A program made the position numbers and the translations under genes. From contig JAWKIR010000002.1 of assembly GCA_041394245.1 (NCBI GenBank), positions 1,240,001-1,304,000 of the forward strand: 64,000 nucleotides of DNA, read 5' to 3'. The notes under the pieces are model-generated. The model had not been told where the DNA came from and ran no database searches. It was given only the letters and a program-made list of their open reading frames with translations. Origin of the DNA: Acidimicrobiales bacterium. GTDB lineage: Bacteria; Actinomycetota; Acidimicrobiia; Acidimicrobiales; Aldehydirespiratoraceae. Shown here piece by piece: positions 17,598-25,359 of this stretch; positions within the stretch are counted from its first letter, which is position 1, and every line of letters begins with the position of its first letter.

Positions 17598-18218
17598 GTG
17601 CCACCGTTCGATCTTCCCCTGTCACCCGACGGCGTCCGACACTCGCTTCGCGACGGCACCCAAGTGGTGCTGCGACCGATCCGCGCATCCGACGTCGATG
17701 AGCTGCGTCGAGGCTTCGGTCGCCTGTCGGACCGAAGCCGGTACCTGCGTTTCTTCAGCCCGTTGCAACGGCTTCCCGACGAGTGGGCGCAGCGGCTCAC
17801 CGACCTCGATCACCGCACCCACCGCGCCTGGGTGGCATACGACCCCGATGTGGACGCTCCCCCGCCCGGTTTCGGGGTGGGTGTGGCGCGACTGGTCGAA
17901 CTGCCCGAAGACCCGTCCAGCGCGGAAGCCGCCATCTCGGTGACCGACGACTATCAGGGGCGGGGGGTCGGACGGCTACTCCTCGAGATCGTGACCGGAA
18001 CGGCGGCGGCCGCCGGCTACACGACACTGGTCACCAACGTCCTGCGGGAGAATCGTCGCATGCTCGACCTGGTGGCCGAGATCGGTGGCAATCAGTCGCG
18101 GATCGGCGACGGTGCATCGATCCGGATCGAGATCCCGCTGTCGTCCACGCCAGACCGTCAGGTCGCCGACGGCGCCCTCTACGACCTGCTCCGACTGGCC
18201 GCCGGCCTCAACCCCTGA
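17598..18218 (+). CDS. GNAT-family N-acetyltransferase
   Basis: Protein of 206 residues with a GNAT fold: LRPIRASDVDELRRGFGRLS at the N-terminus and the acetyl-CoA loop DYQGRGVGRLLLEIVTGTA (about residues 118-136), followed by TLVTNVLRENRRMLDLVAEI. The opening resembles stand-alone acyltransferases related to the acetyltransferase domain of protein acetylases; the substrate is unknown. The GTG start is supported by the -10 element at 17586. The 3' end overlaps the convergent pheT by 11 bases. Confidence 0.83.
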   Translation: MPPFDLPLSPDGVRHSLRDGTQVVLRPIRASDVDELRRGFGRLSDRSRYLRFFSPLQRLPDEWAQRLTDLDHRTHRAWVAYDPDVDAPPPGFGVGVARLVELPEDPSSAEAAISVTDDYQGRGVGRLLLEIVTGTAAAAGYTTLVTNVLRENRRMLDLVAEIGGNQSRIGDGASIRIEIPLSSTPDRQVADGALYDLLRLAAGLNP

Positions 18219-20580
18219 GCGTCGCGGCCTGCTGCTTGGCGACGGTGTCGATGCAGGCCTGTCGGGCCTCGGCCACTTCGGCATCGGTCAGCGTGCGGTC
18301 GTCGGCTTGGAACCGCAGGCGGAACGCGAGGCTGCGGGCGCCGGTGGCCACGCCCTCGCCTCGATACACATCGAAGAGTTCGACGTTGCGCAGCAGCGCG
18401 CCGCCGCCCTTTCGCAGCGACCCCGCGACCTGCGCGGCGGCCACCTCGTCGGGCACCTCGAAGGCGAGGTCGACATCGCTGGAGGGGTACTTGCTCACCG
18501 GCGTGTACTTGCGGTTGCCGTGCGGCCCGTCGAGCACCGCACCGAGGTCGAGTTCGAGCCAGGCCACACGACCTTCGACGCCATAGTTCTCGAGCGCGGC
18601 CGGATCCACCTCGCCGACATGGCCGCGGGTCCGCCCGGCGATGACGACCTCGGCGGTCCTGGTCGGATGGAGACCGGGCGGCCCTGCCGGCCTCAGCTGG
18701 ACATTCGGAAGGGCGAGCGCCCGTTCGAGCAGATCGAGCACGGCGACCGCGGCAGGCGCCTCCTCGCCGGCCAGGGCCACGGCGAGGAACTCACGCTCGT
18801 CGGGCAGCAGCTGCCCCTCGGGTGCCGGGAGGAAGACGTGGTCGATCTCGAAGAAGCGGATCCCCGTCGCGCGATGCGACTGGTTGTAGGCGATGGCCTT
18901 CAACTGGCCGGGAAGCAGCGACGTCCGCAGGACCGATTCCTCCTGAACCAGCGGGTTCGTGAGGGTCACGCCGTCCTCGGGAAGCCCTGCGGCCCGGAGG
19001 TCACCGGGGGCGAGGAACGGCATCGGCTGGGTCTCGTCGCAGCCGGCCCCGAGCAGCACCTGGCGTACGAGCCGACGGGCCTGCTGGTAGTCGCTGAGCC
19101 CGCCGGCGTTCTCACCTTTCGGGACCGTGCGGGCCACGTTCTCGTAGCCGTACATGCGAGCGACCTCTTCGGCCACATCGGTCTCGGTGGCGGTGTCCCA
19201 GCGCCAGGTGGGGATCACGACGTCGAGATCGCCGTCGACGATGTCGACGCCGAATCCGATCGAGACCAGGTGAGCGGCCATGGCGTCGGCCGACAGATCG
19301 GTCCCGATGATCCCGTTGATCTTGCTCGTGCGCACCCGGACCGGCGAACGATCCGGCAACGTGCCCGCGACGTCGACATACCCTGCGACGGCGACCGCCC
19401 CCTGCTCGGTGGCGAGTTGGATGAACCGGTTCATGGCGCGATCGACGTTGTCGCCCCAGTCCGCCCCGCGCCGGAACCGGGTCGAGGCCTCGCTCGGGAG
19501 ATTGAGCCGCTTCACGGTGCGCGAGATCGAGGGCGGGTCCCACCAGGCCATCTCGAGCAGGACATCGGTGGTCGACTCCGAGATCTCCGTGCTCGCGCCG
19601 CCCATGACACCGGCGAGCGACACGACGGTGTCGGTCTCGTCGGCGATGACACCGTCGATCGAGGTGAGGGTGCGTTCGACATCGTCGAGGGTCGTGAGCG
19701 TCTCGCCCTCGGCGGCGCGCCGCACCCGGAGCCGCCCGTTGGGGACGGTGGCGAGATCGAAGGTGTGGTTCGGCTGACCGAGCTCGAGCATCACGTAGTT
19801 GGAGATGTCGACGATCGAGTTGATCGGACGCATCCCGAGCTGGGTGAGACGGTTCTGCATCCATGCCGGCGAGGTGCCCACGGTGACGTTGCGCAGCACT
19901 GTGGCAACGAATCGGCCGCACAAGGAGGGGTCGACGATCTCGATGTCGAGCAGATCGGTTGCCGACTCGGCACCCCGCGGGGCGTCGTAGGTCGGGAACG
20001 AGAACGGCACGCCGAGCGCGGCGGCGAGGTCGCGGGCGACGCCGGCGACCGACATCGCGTCGGGGCGATTGGCGTTGACCTCGAGATCCCACAGGACATC
20101 GGCCTCGATGCCCAGGGCCTGGCCGAGCGGCATGCCGAGCTCGGCGCCGTCGACCACCCGGTCGTTGAGGATCAAGATGCCGTCGTGGTCATCTCCGAAT
20201 CCGATCTCGGCACCGGAGCAACACATGCCGTTGGAGGTCTGACCGCGCAGTTCGCGCTGGGCGATCTCCATGCCGTTCGGCATGGTCGTCCCGATCGTGG
20301 CGAACGGGATGAGGTCGCCGACCGTCATGTTGAACGCACCGCAGCACACCTGCAGCGGCACGCCATCGCCGCAGTCGACATCGACGAGCTGGATCTTGTC
20401 GGCGTCGGGATGGGGCCTCAGGTCGAGCACCTTCGCGAGCACGACGCCGTCGACCACGTCGCCGATGATCTCCATGTCCTCGACGGCGAGGCCGAGGGCG
20501 GAGAGGGTCTCGCCGAGCTCGACCGGATCGCCGTCGATGCCGGGCGCGAACTCGCGCAGCCAGGAAAGGGTGACCTTCAT
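18208..20580 (-). CDS. pheT: Phenylalanyl-tRNA synthetase beta subunit
   Basis: Beta chain of the alpha2-beta2 PheRS, 790 residues, normal length. It opens MKVTLSWLREFAPGI with the EMAP-like tRNA-binding domain (VLDLRPHPDADKIQLVDVDC, near residues 50-70), then the B3/B4 editing region, the B5 domain, and a C-terminal anticodon-binding FDX-ACB domain (YPSSDVDLAFEVPDEVAA, then DVYRGEGV). The ATG overlaps the pheS stop by one base (TGATG), so the two subunits are made together. Confidence 0.97.
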   Translation of the reverse strand: MKVTLSWLREFAPGIDGDPVELGETLSALGLAVEDMEIIGDVVDGVVLAKVLDLRPHPDADKIQLVDVDCGDGVPLQVCCGAFNMTVGDLIPFATIGTTMPNGMEIAQRELRGQTSNGMCCSGAEIGFGDDHDGILILNDRVVDGAELGMPLGQALGIEADVLWDLEVNANRPDAMSVAGVARDLAAALGVPFSFPTYDAPRGAESATDLLDIEIVDPSLCGRFVATVLRNVTVGTSPAWMQNRLTQLGMRPINSIVDISNYVMLELGQPNHTFDLATVPNGRLRVRRAAEGETLTTLDDVERTLTSIDGVIADETDTVVSLAGVMGGASTEISESTTDVLLEMAWWDPPSISRTVKRLNLPSEASTRFRRGADWGDNVDRAMNRFIQLATEQGAVAVAGYVDVAGTLPDRSPVRVRTSKINGIIGTDLSADAMAAHLVSIGFGVDIVDGDLDVVIPTWRWDTATETDVAEEVARMYGYENVARTVPKGENAGGLSDYQQARRLVRQVLLGAGCDETQPMPFLAPGDLRAAGLPEDGVTLTNPLVQEESVLRTSLLPGQLKAIAYNQSHRATGIRFFEIDHVFLPAPEGQLLPDEREFLAVALAGEEAPAAVAVLDLLERALALPNVQLRPAGPPGLHPTRTAEVVIAGRTRGHVGEVDPAALENYGVEGRVAWLELDLGAVLDGPHGNRKYTPVSKYPSSDVDLAFEVPDEVAAAQVAGSLRKGGGALLRNVELFDVYRGEGVATGARSLAFRLRFQADDRTLTDAEVAEARQACIDTVAKQQAATLRG

Positions 20581-21578
20581 CAGAACTGCCTCAGGAAGCG
20601 GACGTCGTTGTTGACCAGCTCACGGATGTCGTCGAGCTGGTAGCGCATCACGGCGAGACGGTCGATGCCGAAGCCGAAGGCGAACCCCTGCCATTCCTCG
20701 GGGTCGATACCGCAATTGCGCAGCACGTTCGGGTGGACCATCCCGCAGCCGCCGAGCTCGAGCCACGAGCCGTCGGGAAGGGAGATGTCGAACTCGGCGC
20801 TCGGCTCGGTGAACGGGAAGTACGACGGCCGCAACCGCGTCTTCACCTCGCCGCCGAAGAAGGCCCGAACGAACTCGTCGATGGTCCCGGAGAGATCACC
20901 GAGGGTGATGCCCCGGTCGACCACCAAGCCCTCGATCTGGTTGAACGCCGGCAGATGGGTGGCATCGGCAGTGTCGGTGCGGAAGGTGCGACCGGGCGCC
21001 ACGATGTAGATCGGCGGCTCGGTGTTCTCCATCGTGCGGATCTGCACCGGTGAGGTGTGGGACCGCAGCATCACCTCTTCGGGCTCGCCCAGATCGACGA
21101 AGATGGTGTCGAAACTGCCGCGGGCCGGATGCCACTCGGGGATGTTGAGCGCCTCGAAGTTGTACCAGGCCGTCTCGACCTCGGGTCCTTCGGCAACGGT
21201 GAAGCCCATCCCGACGAAGACGTCTTCGAGCCGGTCGCGGGCCTGCGTCACCAGGTGGGTCGATCCGCGGCGGATGGTGTCGCGCAGCTCGGTGAGATCC
21301 AGCCGCTCGGCCTCGAGCTGCCGGGCGCGTGCCGCGGCGGTGAGCCGGGCGCGGGCATCGGCGATCTCCGCCTCGATCCGCGTGCGGATCTCGTTGACCG
21401 CCTGACCGGCCGCCCGGCGATCGTCGGGCGCGAGCGCCCCGAGCTGCTTCTTGGCCGCTGTCAGCGCCGACTTCTTGCCGAGAAACTCGGCGTCGATCGC
21501 GGCGAGCGCGTCGAGGTCGGCCACATCGGCGAGGCGGGCACTGGCCTCGGCCGCGGTCTGTTCGAGCTCCTGGATCAT
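20580..21578 (-). CDS. pheS: Phenylalanyl-tRNA synthetase alpha subunit
   Basis: Catalytic class II subunit of PheRS, 332 residues. An N-terminal coiled coil (about residues 1-90) is followed by the catalytic core: EVETAWYNFEALNIPEWHPA, LRSHTSPVQIRTM, APGRTFRTDTADATHLPAF (motif 2 region) and motif 3 in FGFGIDRLAVMRYQLDDIRE. TAACCT lies 9 bases before the ATG at 21578. An ATG at 21586 is out of frame. pheST directly upstream of the arg region matches mycobacterial order, with accessory genes inserted here. Confidence 0.97.
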   Translation of the reverse strand: MIQELEQTAAEASARLADVADLDALAAIDAEFLGKKSALTAAKKQLGALAPDDRRAAGQAVNEIRTRIEAEIADARARLTAAARARQLEAERLDLTELRDTIRRGSTHLVTQARDRLEDVFVGMGFTVAEGPEVETAWYNFEALNIPEWHPARGSFDTIFVDLGEPEEVMLRSHTSPVQIRTMENTEPPIYIVAPGRTFRTDTADATHLPAFNQIEGLVVDRGITLGDLSGTIDEFVRAFFGGEVKTRLRPSYFPFTEPSAEFDISLPDGSWLELGGCGMVHPNVLRNCGIDPEEWQGFAFGFGIDRLAVMRYQLDDIRELVNNDVRFLRQF

Positions 21579-21587
21579 CAGGGCATC

Positions 21588-21593
21588 AGGTTA
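21588..21593 (-). promoter_or_regulatory. -10 element for pheST
   Basis: TAACCT on the minus strand, 9 bases before the pheS ATG, consistent with a leaderless or nearly leaderless transcript. Confidence 0.45.
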
Positions 21594-21653
21594 GGGCGTC
21601 CGCGCCAGGGTGCCGTTCACATATCCGGGGCCGGAGCCTGTCAGACTGCACAG

Positions 21654-21953
21654 GTGATCCAGCCGGACGAGGAGATCGACCACACGGTGCGCGACAATCC
21701 GGGCCGTGAGCGCTACGAACTGATCGTCGACGGCCGCATCGTGTCGATCGCCGACTACCACCTCGACGGCGCGACGATCGTCGTGCCCCACGTCGAGACC
21801 GACCCCGCCATGCGGGGTCGCGGGATGGCCGACCGGTTGATGCGCGGCATGCTCGACGACATCCGCCGCCGGGACCTGACCATCCGACCGATCTGTTCGT
21901 ACGCGGCCGGCTTCATCCGCGACCACCCCGACGACGCCGACCTGTTGGCCTGA
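21654..21953 (+). CDS. Small GNAT-like acetyltransferase (Acetyltransf_CG type)
   Basis: Protein of 99 residues of the short GCN5-related type (YjdJ-like): HTVRDNPGRERYELIVDGRI, HVETDPAMRGRGMADRLMRG (acetyl-CoA loop RGRGMA) and ICSYAAGFIRDHPDD. The family is known for small stand-alone acetyltransferases of unknown substrate. The GTG at 21654 is chosen at the start of the conserved region; CAGACT lies 6 bases upstream, a poor match to the local -10 pattern. It is divergent from pheS. The hairpin at 21968-22018 follows 14 bases after the stop. Confidence 0.83.
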   Translation: MIQPDEEIDHTVRDNPGRERYELIVDGRIVSIADYHLDGATIVVPHVETDPAMRGRGMADRLMRGMLDDIRRRDLTIRPICSYAAGFIRDHPDDADLLA

Positions 21954-21967
21954 CCCCCAACCCCCGG

Positions 21968-22018
21968 GTTCTCGAGGCGAGTTGACCACCGTGAGGGTGG
22001 TCAACTCGCCTCGAGAAC
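21968..22018. repeat. Perfect 23-bp inverted repeat with 5-base loop
   Basis: Arms at 21968-21990 and 21996-22018 are exact reverse complements around the loop GTGAG; the left arm begins GTTCTCGAGGCGAG. The stem should be very stable. No T-run follows, so it is not a classical intrinsic terminator, although actinobacterial terminators can lack one. It could be a terminator for the acetyltransferase gene, a REP-like element or a mobile-element scar. It overlaps the first possible codons of the RCC1-type gene. Confidence 0.9.
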
Positions 22019-23085
22019 GCACAGCAACCAACGGGTCGTCCGTTGACCTCAACCGCGGTACGCGTGCGCCCGATGGGTCATTGGGCCCATTGCGGGTCTC
22101 CCCGACGGCGTCCAGCCTGGGGACGGGAGGCGGAAGCCATGCGGAGGTCGCCGCCGGCGCCGTCCACTCCTGCGAGCTCCGGGCCGACCGATCCGTGTGG
22201 TGCATCGGCGACAACCAGTGGGGCCAACTGGGCACCGGCGACCTCGAGCCCGTCACCGGCGCGATCCAGGTCGGCGCCGCGACCGACTGGATCTCGATCA
22301 CCGGTGGCGAAGTCCACACCTGTGGCCTCCGGCCGGGCGACGAGCTCTGGTGCTGGGGTGCCTATCCCCACCACGAGCAGGACCCCGGCGGCACCCTCGT
22401 CACTCCCACCGGCCCGGTCGAAGTGGATGGCGATCACGCATGGCGGTCCGTCGCACCGGGGACGACGCACACCTGCGGGATCCTCGTCGACCACACACTG
22501 CGGTGCTGGGGCCTCAACCTCTGGGGGGAGGTCGGCGACGGCACCACCTCGGTCGCCGGAGCGCCCCAGGCGGTCGCCGGCGGCCCGTGGCGCACCGTGG
22601 CGACCGGCCTCACCAGCACCTGCGCCATCGGCGCCGACGGCACGTTGTGGTGCTGGGGGGCCAACTCCCACCCCGACCCCGACCCTTCGCCGATCGTCCC
22701 GACCCGACTCGGCTCGGACGACACCTGGGTGTCGATCGCCGGACGCGGAACTCACTATTGCGCGACCCGCACCGACGGCACGTTGTGGTGCTGGGGCGCC
22801 AACCACGACGGCCAGCTCGGTCAGGGCACGGCAACGACGAGCTCGATCAGCCTCCCGACCCAGGTCGGCACCGACACCGACTGGCGGTCGGTCGGCACCG
22901 GTCCGGCCCACACCTGCGCCAACCGGCTCGACTGGTCGCTGTGGTGCTGGGGCCGCAACAACGAGGGCCAGGTGGGTGACGGCGGGTCCGTCGATGCCCT
23001 CTCCCCGGTGCTCGTCGACGACAGCCGACGCTGGATCGGTTTCGAGCTCGGCTACGAGTTCACCGTCGCCTTCTCGCTGGCGTAG
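21982..23085 (+). CDS. RCC1-type beta-propeller protein, start uncertain
   Basis: The maximal frame is 367 residues. Six full RCC1-like repeats (for example WVSIAGRGTHYCATRTDG then LWCWGANHDGQLGQG) and a seventh partial one predict a closed seven-bladed propeller. Most blades carry two cysteines (HxC and WCWG), usual in exported family members, yet no signal peptide is visible. The first possible starts (TTG 21982, GTG 21991, GTG 21997) fall inside the hairpin; TTG 22081 or 22090 are alternatives. The 5' end may have been lost by rearrangement. It converges on the rRNA methyltransferase gene with a 4-base gap. Function unknown. Confidence 0.75.
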   Translation: MTTVRVVNSPRERTATNGSSVDLNRGTRAPDGSLGPLRVSPTASSLGTGGGSHAEVAAGAVHSCELRADRSVWCIGDNQWGQLGTGDLEPVTGAIQVGAATDWISITGGEVHTCGLRPGDELWCWGAYPHHEQDPGGTLVTPTGPVEVDGDHAWRSVAPGTTHTCGILVDHTLRCWGLNLWGEVGDGTTSVAGAPQAVAGGPWRTVATGLTSTCAIGADGTLWCWGANSHPDPDPSPIVPTRLGSDDTWVSIAGRGTHYCATRTDGTLWCWGANHDGQLGQGTATTSSISLPTQVGTDTDWRSVGTGPAHTCANRLDWSLWCWGRNNEGQVGDGGSVDALSPVLVDDSRRWIGFELGYEFTVAFSLA

Positions 23086-23089
23086 CGCG

Positions 23090-23869
23090 TCAGCGTCGCC
23101 GGGCCTCGTAGGCGAGCAGGGTGCCGGCCATCGCGACATTCAACGATTCGGTGTTGCCGGGCATGTCGATGCGGACCCAGGCGTCGACGTCGGTCCCGGC
23201 CCGATCGAGCCCGTGCGGTTCGGAGCCGAGCACGATTGCGACCGGACCGTCGAGCACTCCCCCGTCGTGCGGTTCGCCGTCGCGCACGTCGGTGCCGATC
23301 AGTCGGGCGCCGGCGCCGCGAAGACGGGCCACTGCGTCGTCGAGCGTGTCGAGCTGCACCACCGGCACCCGCAGGACCGATCCGGCCGACGACCGCACCG
23401 TCTTCGGGCCCCACGGATCGGCGCCTCCGACGCAGACGACGGCCGCGGCACCGACCGCGTCGGCGACGCGGATCAGCGTGCCGACGTTGCCCGGGTCGCT
23501 CACCTCGGCGAGGACCAACACGAGGTCGTCGACCTCGAACACCGCCGGCAACTCGCCGGCCGGGCGGGGCACCAGGGCCAGCATCGGCTGCGGCGACACC
23601 GAGGGAGCCAGCCGTTCGAACGCCTTGTCCCGGGTGACGACGATCTCGACCGAGGCGGGGAGTTGGTCGAGCAGGGGATGCCCGTCACCGGTCTCTGGCA
23701 CGATCACCGTGGTCGGCACATGGCCGGCCTCGAGGGCCTCGCGAACCGCCCTCGGCCCTTCGAGCACGATCTCGGCCGAACGCGAACTGCGCCGCCCGAT
23801 CAGGCGACGCAATTCAGCGATTCTGGGATTCTGTGCCCCGAGCACATGTGACTCGGCGGCAGGAGCCAT
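23090..23869 (-). CDS. SpoU/TrmH-family rRNA 2'-O-methyltransferase (TsnR-like)
   Basis: SAM-dependent RNA ribose methyltransferase of 259 residues. The knotted SPOUT domain motifs are present: EVSDPGNVGTLIRVADAVGA (motif 1), AIVLGSEPHGL (motif 2) and NTESLNVAMAGTLLAYE (motif 3), with an N-terminal substrate-binding domain (VLEGPRAVREAL). The position directly after infC-rpmI-rplT matches the tsnR gene of mycobacteria, so 23S rRNA is the likely target. The ATG overlaps the rplT stop by one base. Confidence 0.92.
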   Translation of the reverse strand: MAPAAESHVLGAQNPRIAELRRLIGRRSSRSAEIVLEGPRAVREALEAGHVPTTVIVPETGDGHPLLDQLPASVEIVVTRDKAFERLAPSVSPQPMLALVPRPAGELPAVFEVDDLVLVLAEVSDPGNVGTLIRVADAVGAAAVVCVGGADPWGPKTVRSSAGSVLRVPVVQLDTLDDAVARLRGAGARLIGTDVRDGEPHDGGVLDGPVAIVLGSEPHGLDRAGTDVDAWVRIDMPGNTESLNVAMAGTLLAYEARRR

Positions 23870-24231
23870 CAGGCGTCGGCGAGCGCCCCGTTGGCCGCCT
23901 CGACCAGCACGGTGAACGCCGCGGGGTCGTGGATGGCCATCTCGGACAGCATCTTGCGGTCGACCTCGATCTCGGCCGCCTTCAGACCGGCGATGAACCG
24001 GCTGTAGCTGGTGCCGTTCTCACGACACGCGGCGTTGATGCGCTGAATCCAGAGCTTGCGGAACTCACCCTTGCGAGCACGGCGATCACGGAAGGCGTAG
24101 TTGCCCGCGTGCATCACCGATTCGTTGGCGGACTTGAAGGTCCGTGAGCGGTTGCCGTAATGGCCCTTGGCCCGCTCGAGGACTACCCGGCGGCGCTTCT
24201 TGGAGTGAACAGACCGCTTGACGCGTGCCAT
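23869..24231 (-). CDS. rplT: 50S ribosomal protein L20
   Basis: Assembly-initiating large-subunit protein, 120 residues, very basic N-terminus (MARVKRSVHSKKRRR), with GHYGNRSRTFKSANESVMHA, YAFRDRRARKGEFRKLWIQR and INAACRENGTSYSRFI. Preceded by an AAAGGGAGA ribosome binding site. L20 represses its own operon in many bacteria. Confidence 0.98.
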   Translation of the reverse strand: MARVKRSVHSKKRRRVVLERAKGHYGNRSRTFKSANESVMHAGNYAFRDRRARKGEFRKLWIQRINAACRENGTSYSRFIAGLKAAEIEVDRKMLSEMAIHDPAAFTVLVEAANGALADA

Positions 24232-24257
24232 GAGTCTCCCTTTCTCTCTCTATCTCG

Positions 24258-24278
24258 CCGCACGCTTTCGGCGTGCGG
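24258..24278. promoter_or_regulatory. Hairpin between rpmI and rplT
   Basis: CCGCACGC and GCGTGCGG form an 8-bp perfect stem around TTTCG, 27 bases before the rplT ATG. It lies inside the operon in the 74-base gap and could be an RNA processing or L20-type control element; no T-run follows, so it is not a clear terminator. Confidence 0.5.
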
Positions 24279-24305
24279 ACTTGATCGTGTGCAGTGCGGA
24301 CCGGC

Positions 24306-24497
24306 TCAGACGCCGAGGTCGCGCAGGTTCTTCTCGTCGGCCGGCGAGACGATGGCCGTCTTGCGGAGCTGACGCTTCCGCTTCGGGCTCTTCTTCTCGA
24401 GGATGTGGTTCTTGTTCTGGTGCCGGCGCTTGAGCTTGCCGGTGCCGGTGCGCTTGAACCGCGCGGCTGCACCCTTGTGGGTCTTCATCTTGGGCAT
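24306..24497 (-). CDS. rpmI: 50S ribosomal protein L35
   Basis: Basic 63-residue ribosomal protein with the family opening MPKMKTHKGAAARFKRTGTG and KLKRRHQNKNHILEKKSPKR. Normal length. It lies 13 bases after infC and before rplT in the conserved infC-rpmI-rplT operon. Confidence 0.97.
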   Translation of the reverse strand: MPKMKTHKGAAARFKRTGTGKLKRRHQNKNHILEKKSPKRKRQLRKTAIVSPADEKNLRDLGV

Positions 24498-24510
24498 GTT
24501 GTGTGCTTTC

Positions 24511-25119
24511 TCAGGATTCGGAGCTGGACTCCGGGGCCTCGGCGGCGGCTGCCGCCTCGGCTGCTTCCTTTTCCTTCTGCTTCTGGTGTCGGGCCTGCGC
24601 CTGCTTGTCGGGAGCGAGCACCATCACCATGTTGCGACCGTCCTGGCGGGGGTGGAACTCCACCTTGCCGACGTGGGCGACCGTGTCGGCGACCCGATCG
24701 AGGATCTTGCGACCCAGCTCGGGGTGTTGCATCTCTCGGCCACGGAACATGATCGTGACCTTGACCTTGTGGCCTTCGCCGAGGAAACCCTCGACCTTGC
24801 GTGTCTTGGTGTCGAAGTCGCCGGGACCGATCTTGGGCCGGTACTTCATCTCCTTGACCGACAGGTTCGAGGACTTCTTCTTGGACTCCTTGGCCCGTTG
24901 GTTGGCCTCGTACTTGAACTTGCTGTAGTCCATGACCTTGCACACCGGCGGGTTTGCCTCAGGGGCAACTTCCACCAGATCAAGGCCAGACGCCCGCGCG
25001 ATGTTCTGCGCTTCTGGCAGCGTCTTGACTCCGATTTGTTCGCCGTCGTGTCCGATGAGTCGGACTTCTCGGGCGCGGATCCGGTCATTGATCCTTGGCT
25101 CGTCGTTTGGCGGTGCTAT
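24511..25119 (-). CDS. infC: Translation initiation factor IF-3, predicted ATA start
   Basis: Controls start-codon fidelity on the 30S subunit. The frame shows EPRINDRIRAREVRLIGHDG, PPVCKVMDYSKFKYE, KEMKYRPKIGPGDFDTKTRK, TIMFRGREMQHPELGRKIL and QDGRNMVMVLAP, then an Ala/Glu-rich tail. No ATG, GTG or TTG lies between the distant upstream leader and the conserved region. ATA at 25119 has GAGGAG 9 bases upstream and gives 202 residues. IF-3 genes commonly use rare starts (AUU in E. coli) so that IF-3 limits its own translation; ATA here would work in the same way. Confidence 0.93.
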   Translation of the reverse strand: MAPPNDEPRINDRIRAREVRLIGHDGEQIGVKTLPEAQNIARASGLDLVEVAPEANPPVCKVMDYSKFKYEANQRAKESKKKSSNLSVKEMKYRPKIGPGDFDTKTRKVEGFLGEGHKVKVTIMFRGREMQHPELGRKILDRVADTVAHVGKVEFHPRQDGRNMVMVLAPDKQAQARHQKQKEKEAAEAAAAAEAPESSSES

Positions 25120-25128
25120 CGCCCTGTA

Positions 25129-25134
25129 CTCCTC
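25129..25134 (-). promoter_or_regulatory. infC: Ribosome binding site deciding the infC start
   Basis: GAGGAG on the minus strand, 9 bases before the ATA codon at 25119. It is the only strong Shine-Dalgarno sequence near the conserved N-terminus. Confidence 0.65.
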
Positions 25135-25184
25135 GTGAGCACGGAACCTCCGTTGGTTGGCGGGAGCCCGTTGTACTGTTCTCC

Positions 25185-25224
25185 GGAGAAAACGAAACAA
25201 CGGACGTCGGCAAGCCGACGTCCG
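25185..25224 (-). terminator. Attenuator-like intrinsic terminator in the infC leader
   Basis: On the minus strand, CGGACGTCGGC and GCCGACGTCCG (25201-25224) form an 11-bp perfect stem, followed by a T-rich stretch (TTGTTTCGTTTTC). It lies in the 240-base leader between the predicted promoter and infC, so it would stop transcription before the operon unless disrupted. A 12-bp palindrome TTCTCCGGAGAA follows at 25179-25190 and could take part in an alternative fold. Confidence 0.65.
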
Positions 25225-25346
25225 CGAACAAACCCGAGGGTTCAGCCGTGTGGTCGACCTGGGCGCATCTGCGATTTCCACACCGAAATGTGGTGAACCG
25301 GATGGCCAGGTGGGGGGAGCCCCGCTTGCCATTCAATTGTGACCGT

Positions 25347-25352
25347 TAGGGT
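25347..25352 (+). promoter_or_regulatory. -10 element for leaderless DUF1844 gene, overlapping infC promoter
   Basis: TAGGGT on the plus strand, 7 bases before the ATG at 25360. The same DNA read on the minus strand (25348-25353) is TACCCT and could be the -10 element of the infC operon, with an mRNA start near 25341. Confidence 0.5.
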
Positions 25353-25359
25353 ACCAGCC

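Noticed and set aside
18085..20643. Plus-strand open frame of 852 codons opposite pheT
   Set aside because: Antisense artefact; pheT is complete and conserved on the minus strand.
25120..25332. N-terminal extension of IF-3 to an ATG at 25332
   Set aside because: It would read through the terminator-like stem, has no IF-3 conservation, and the ATA start has the strong ribosome binding site.
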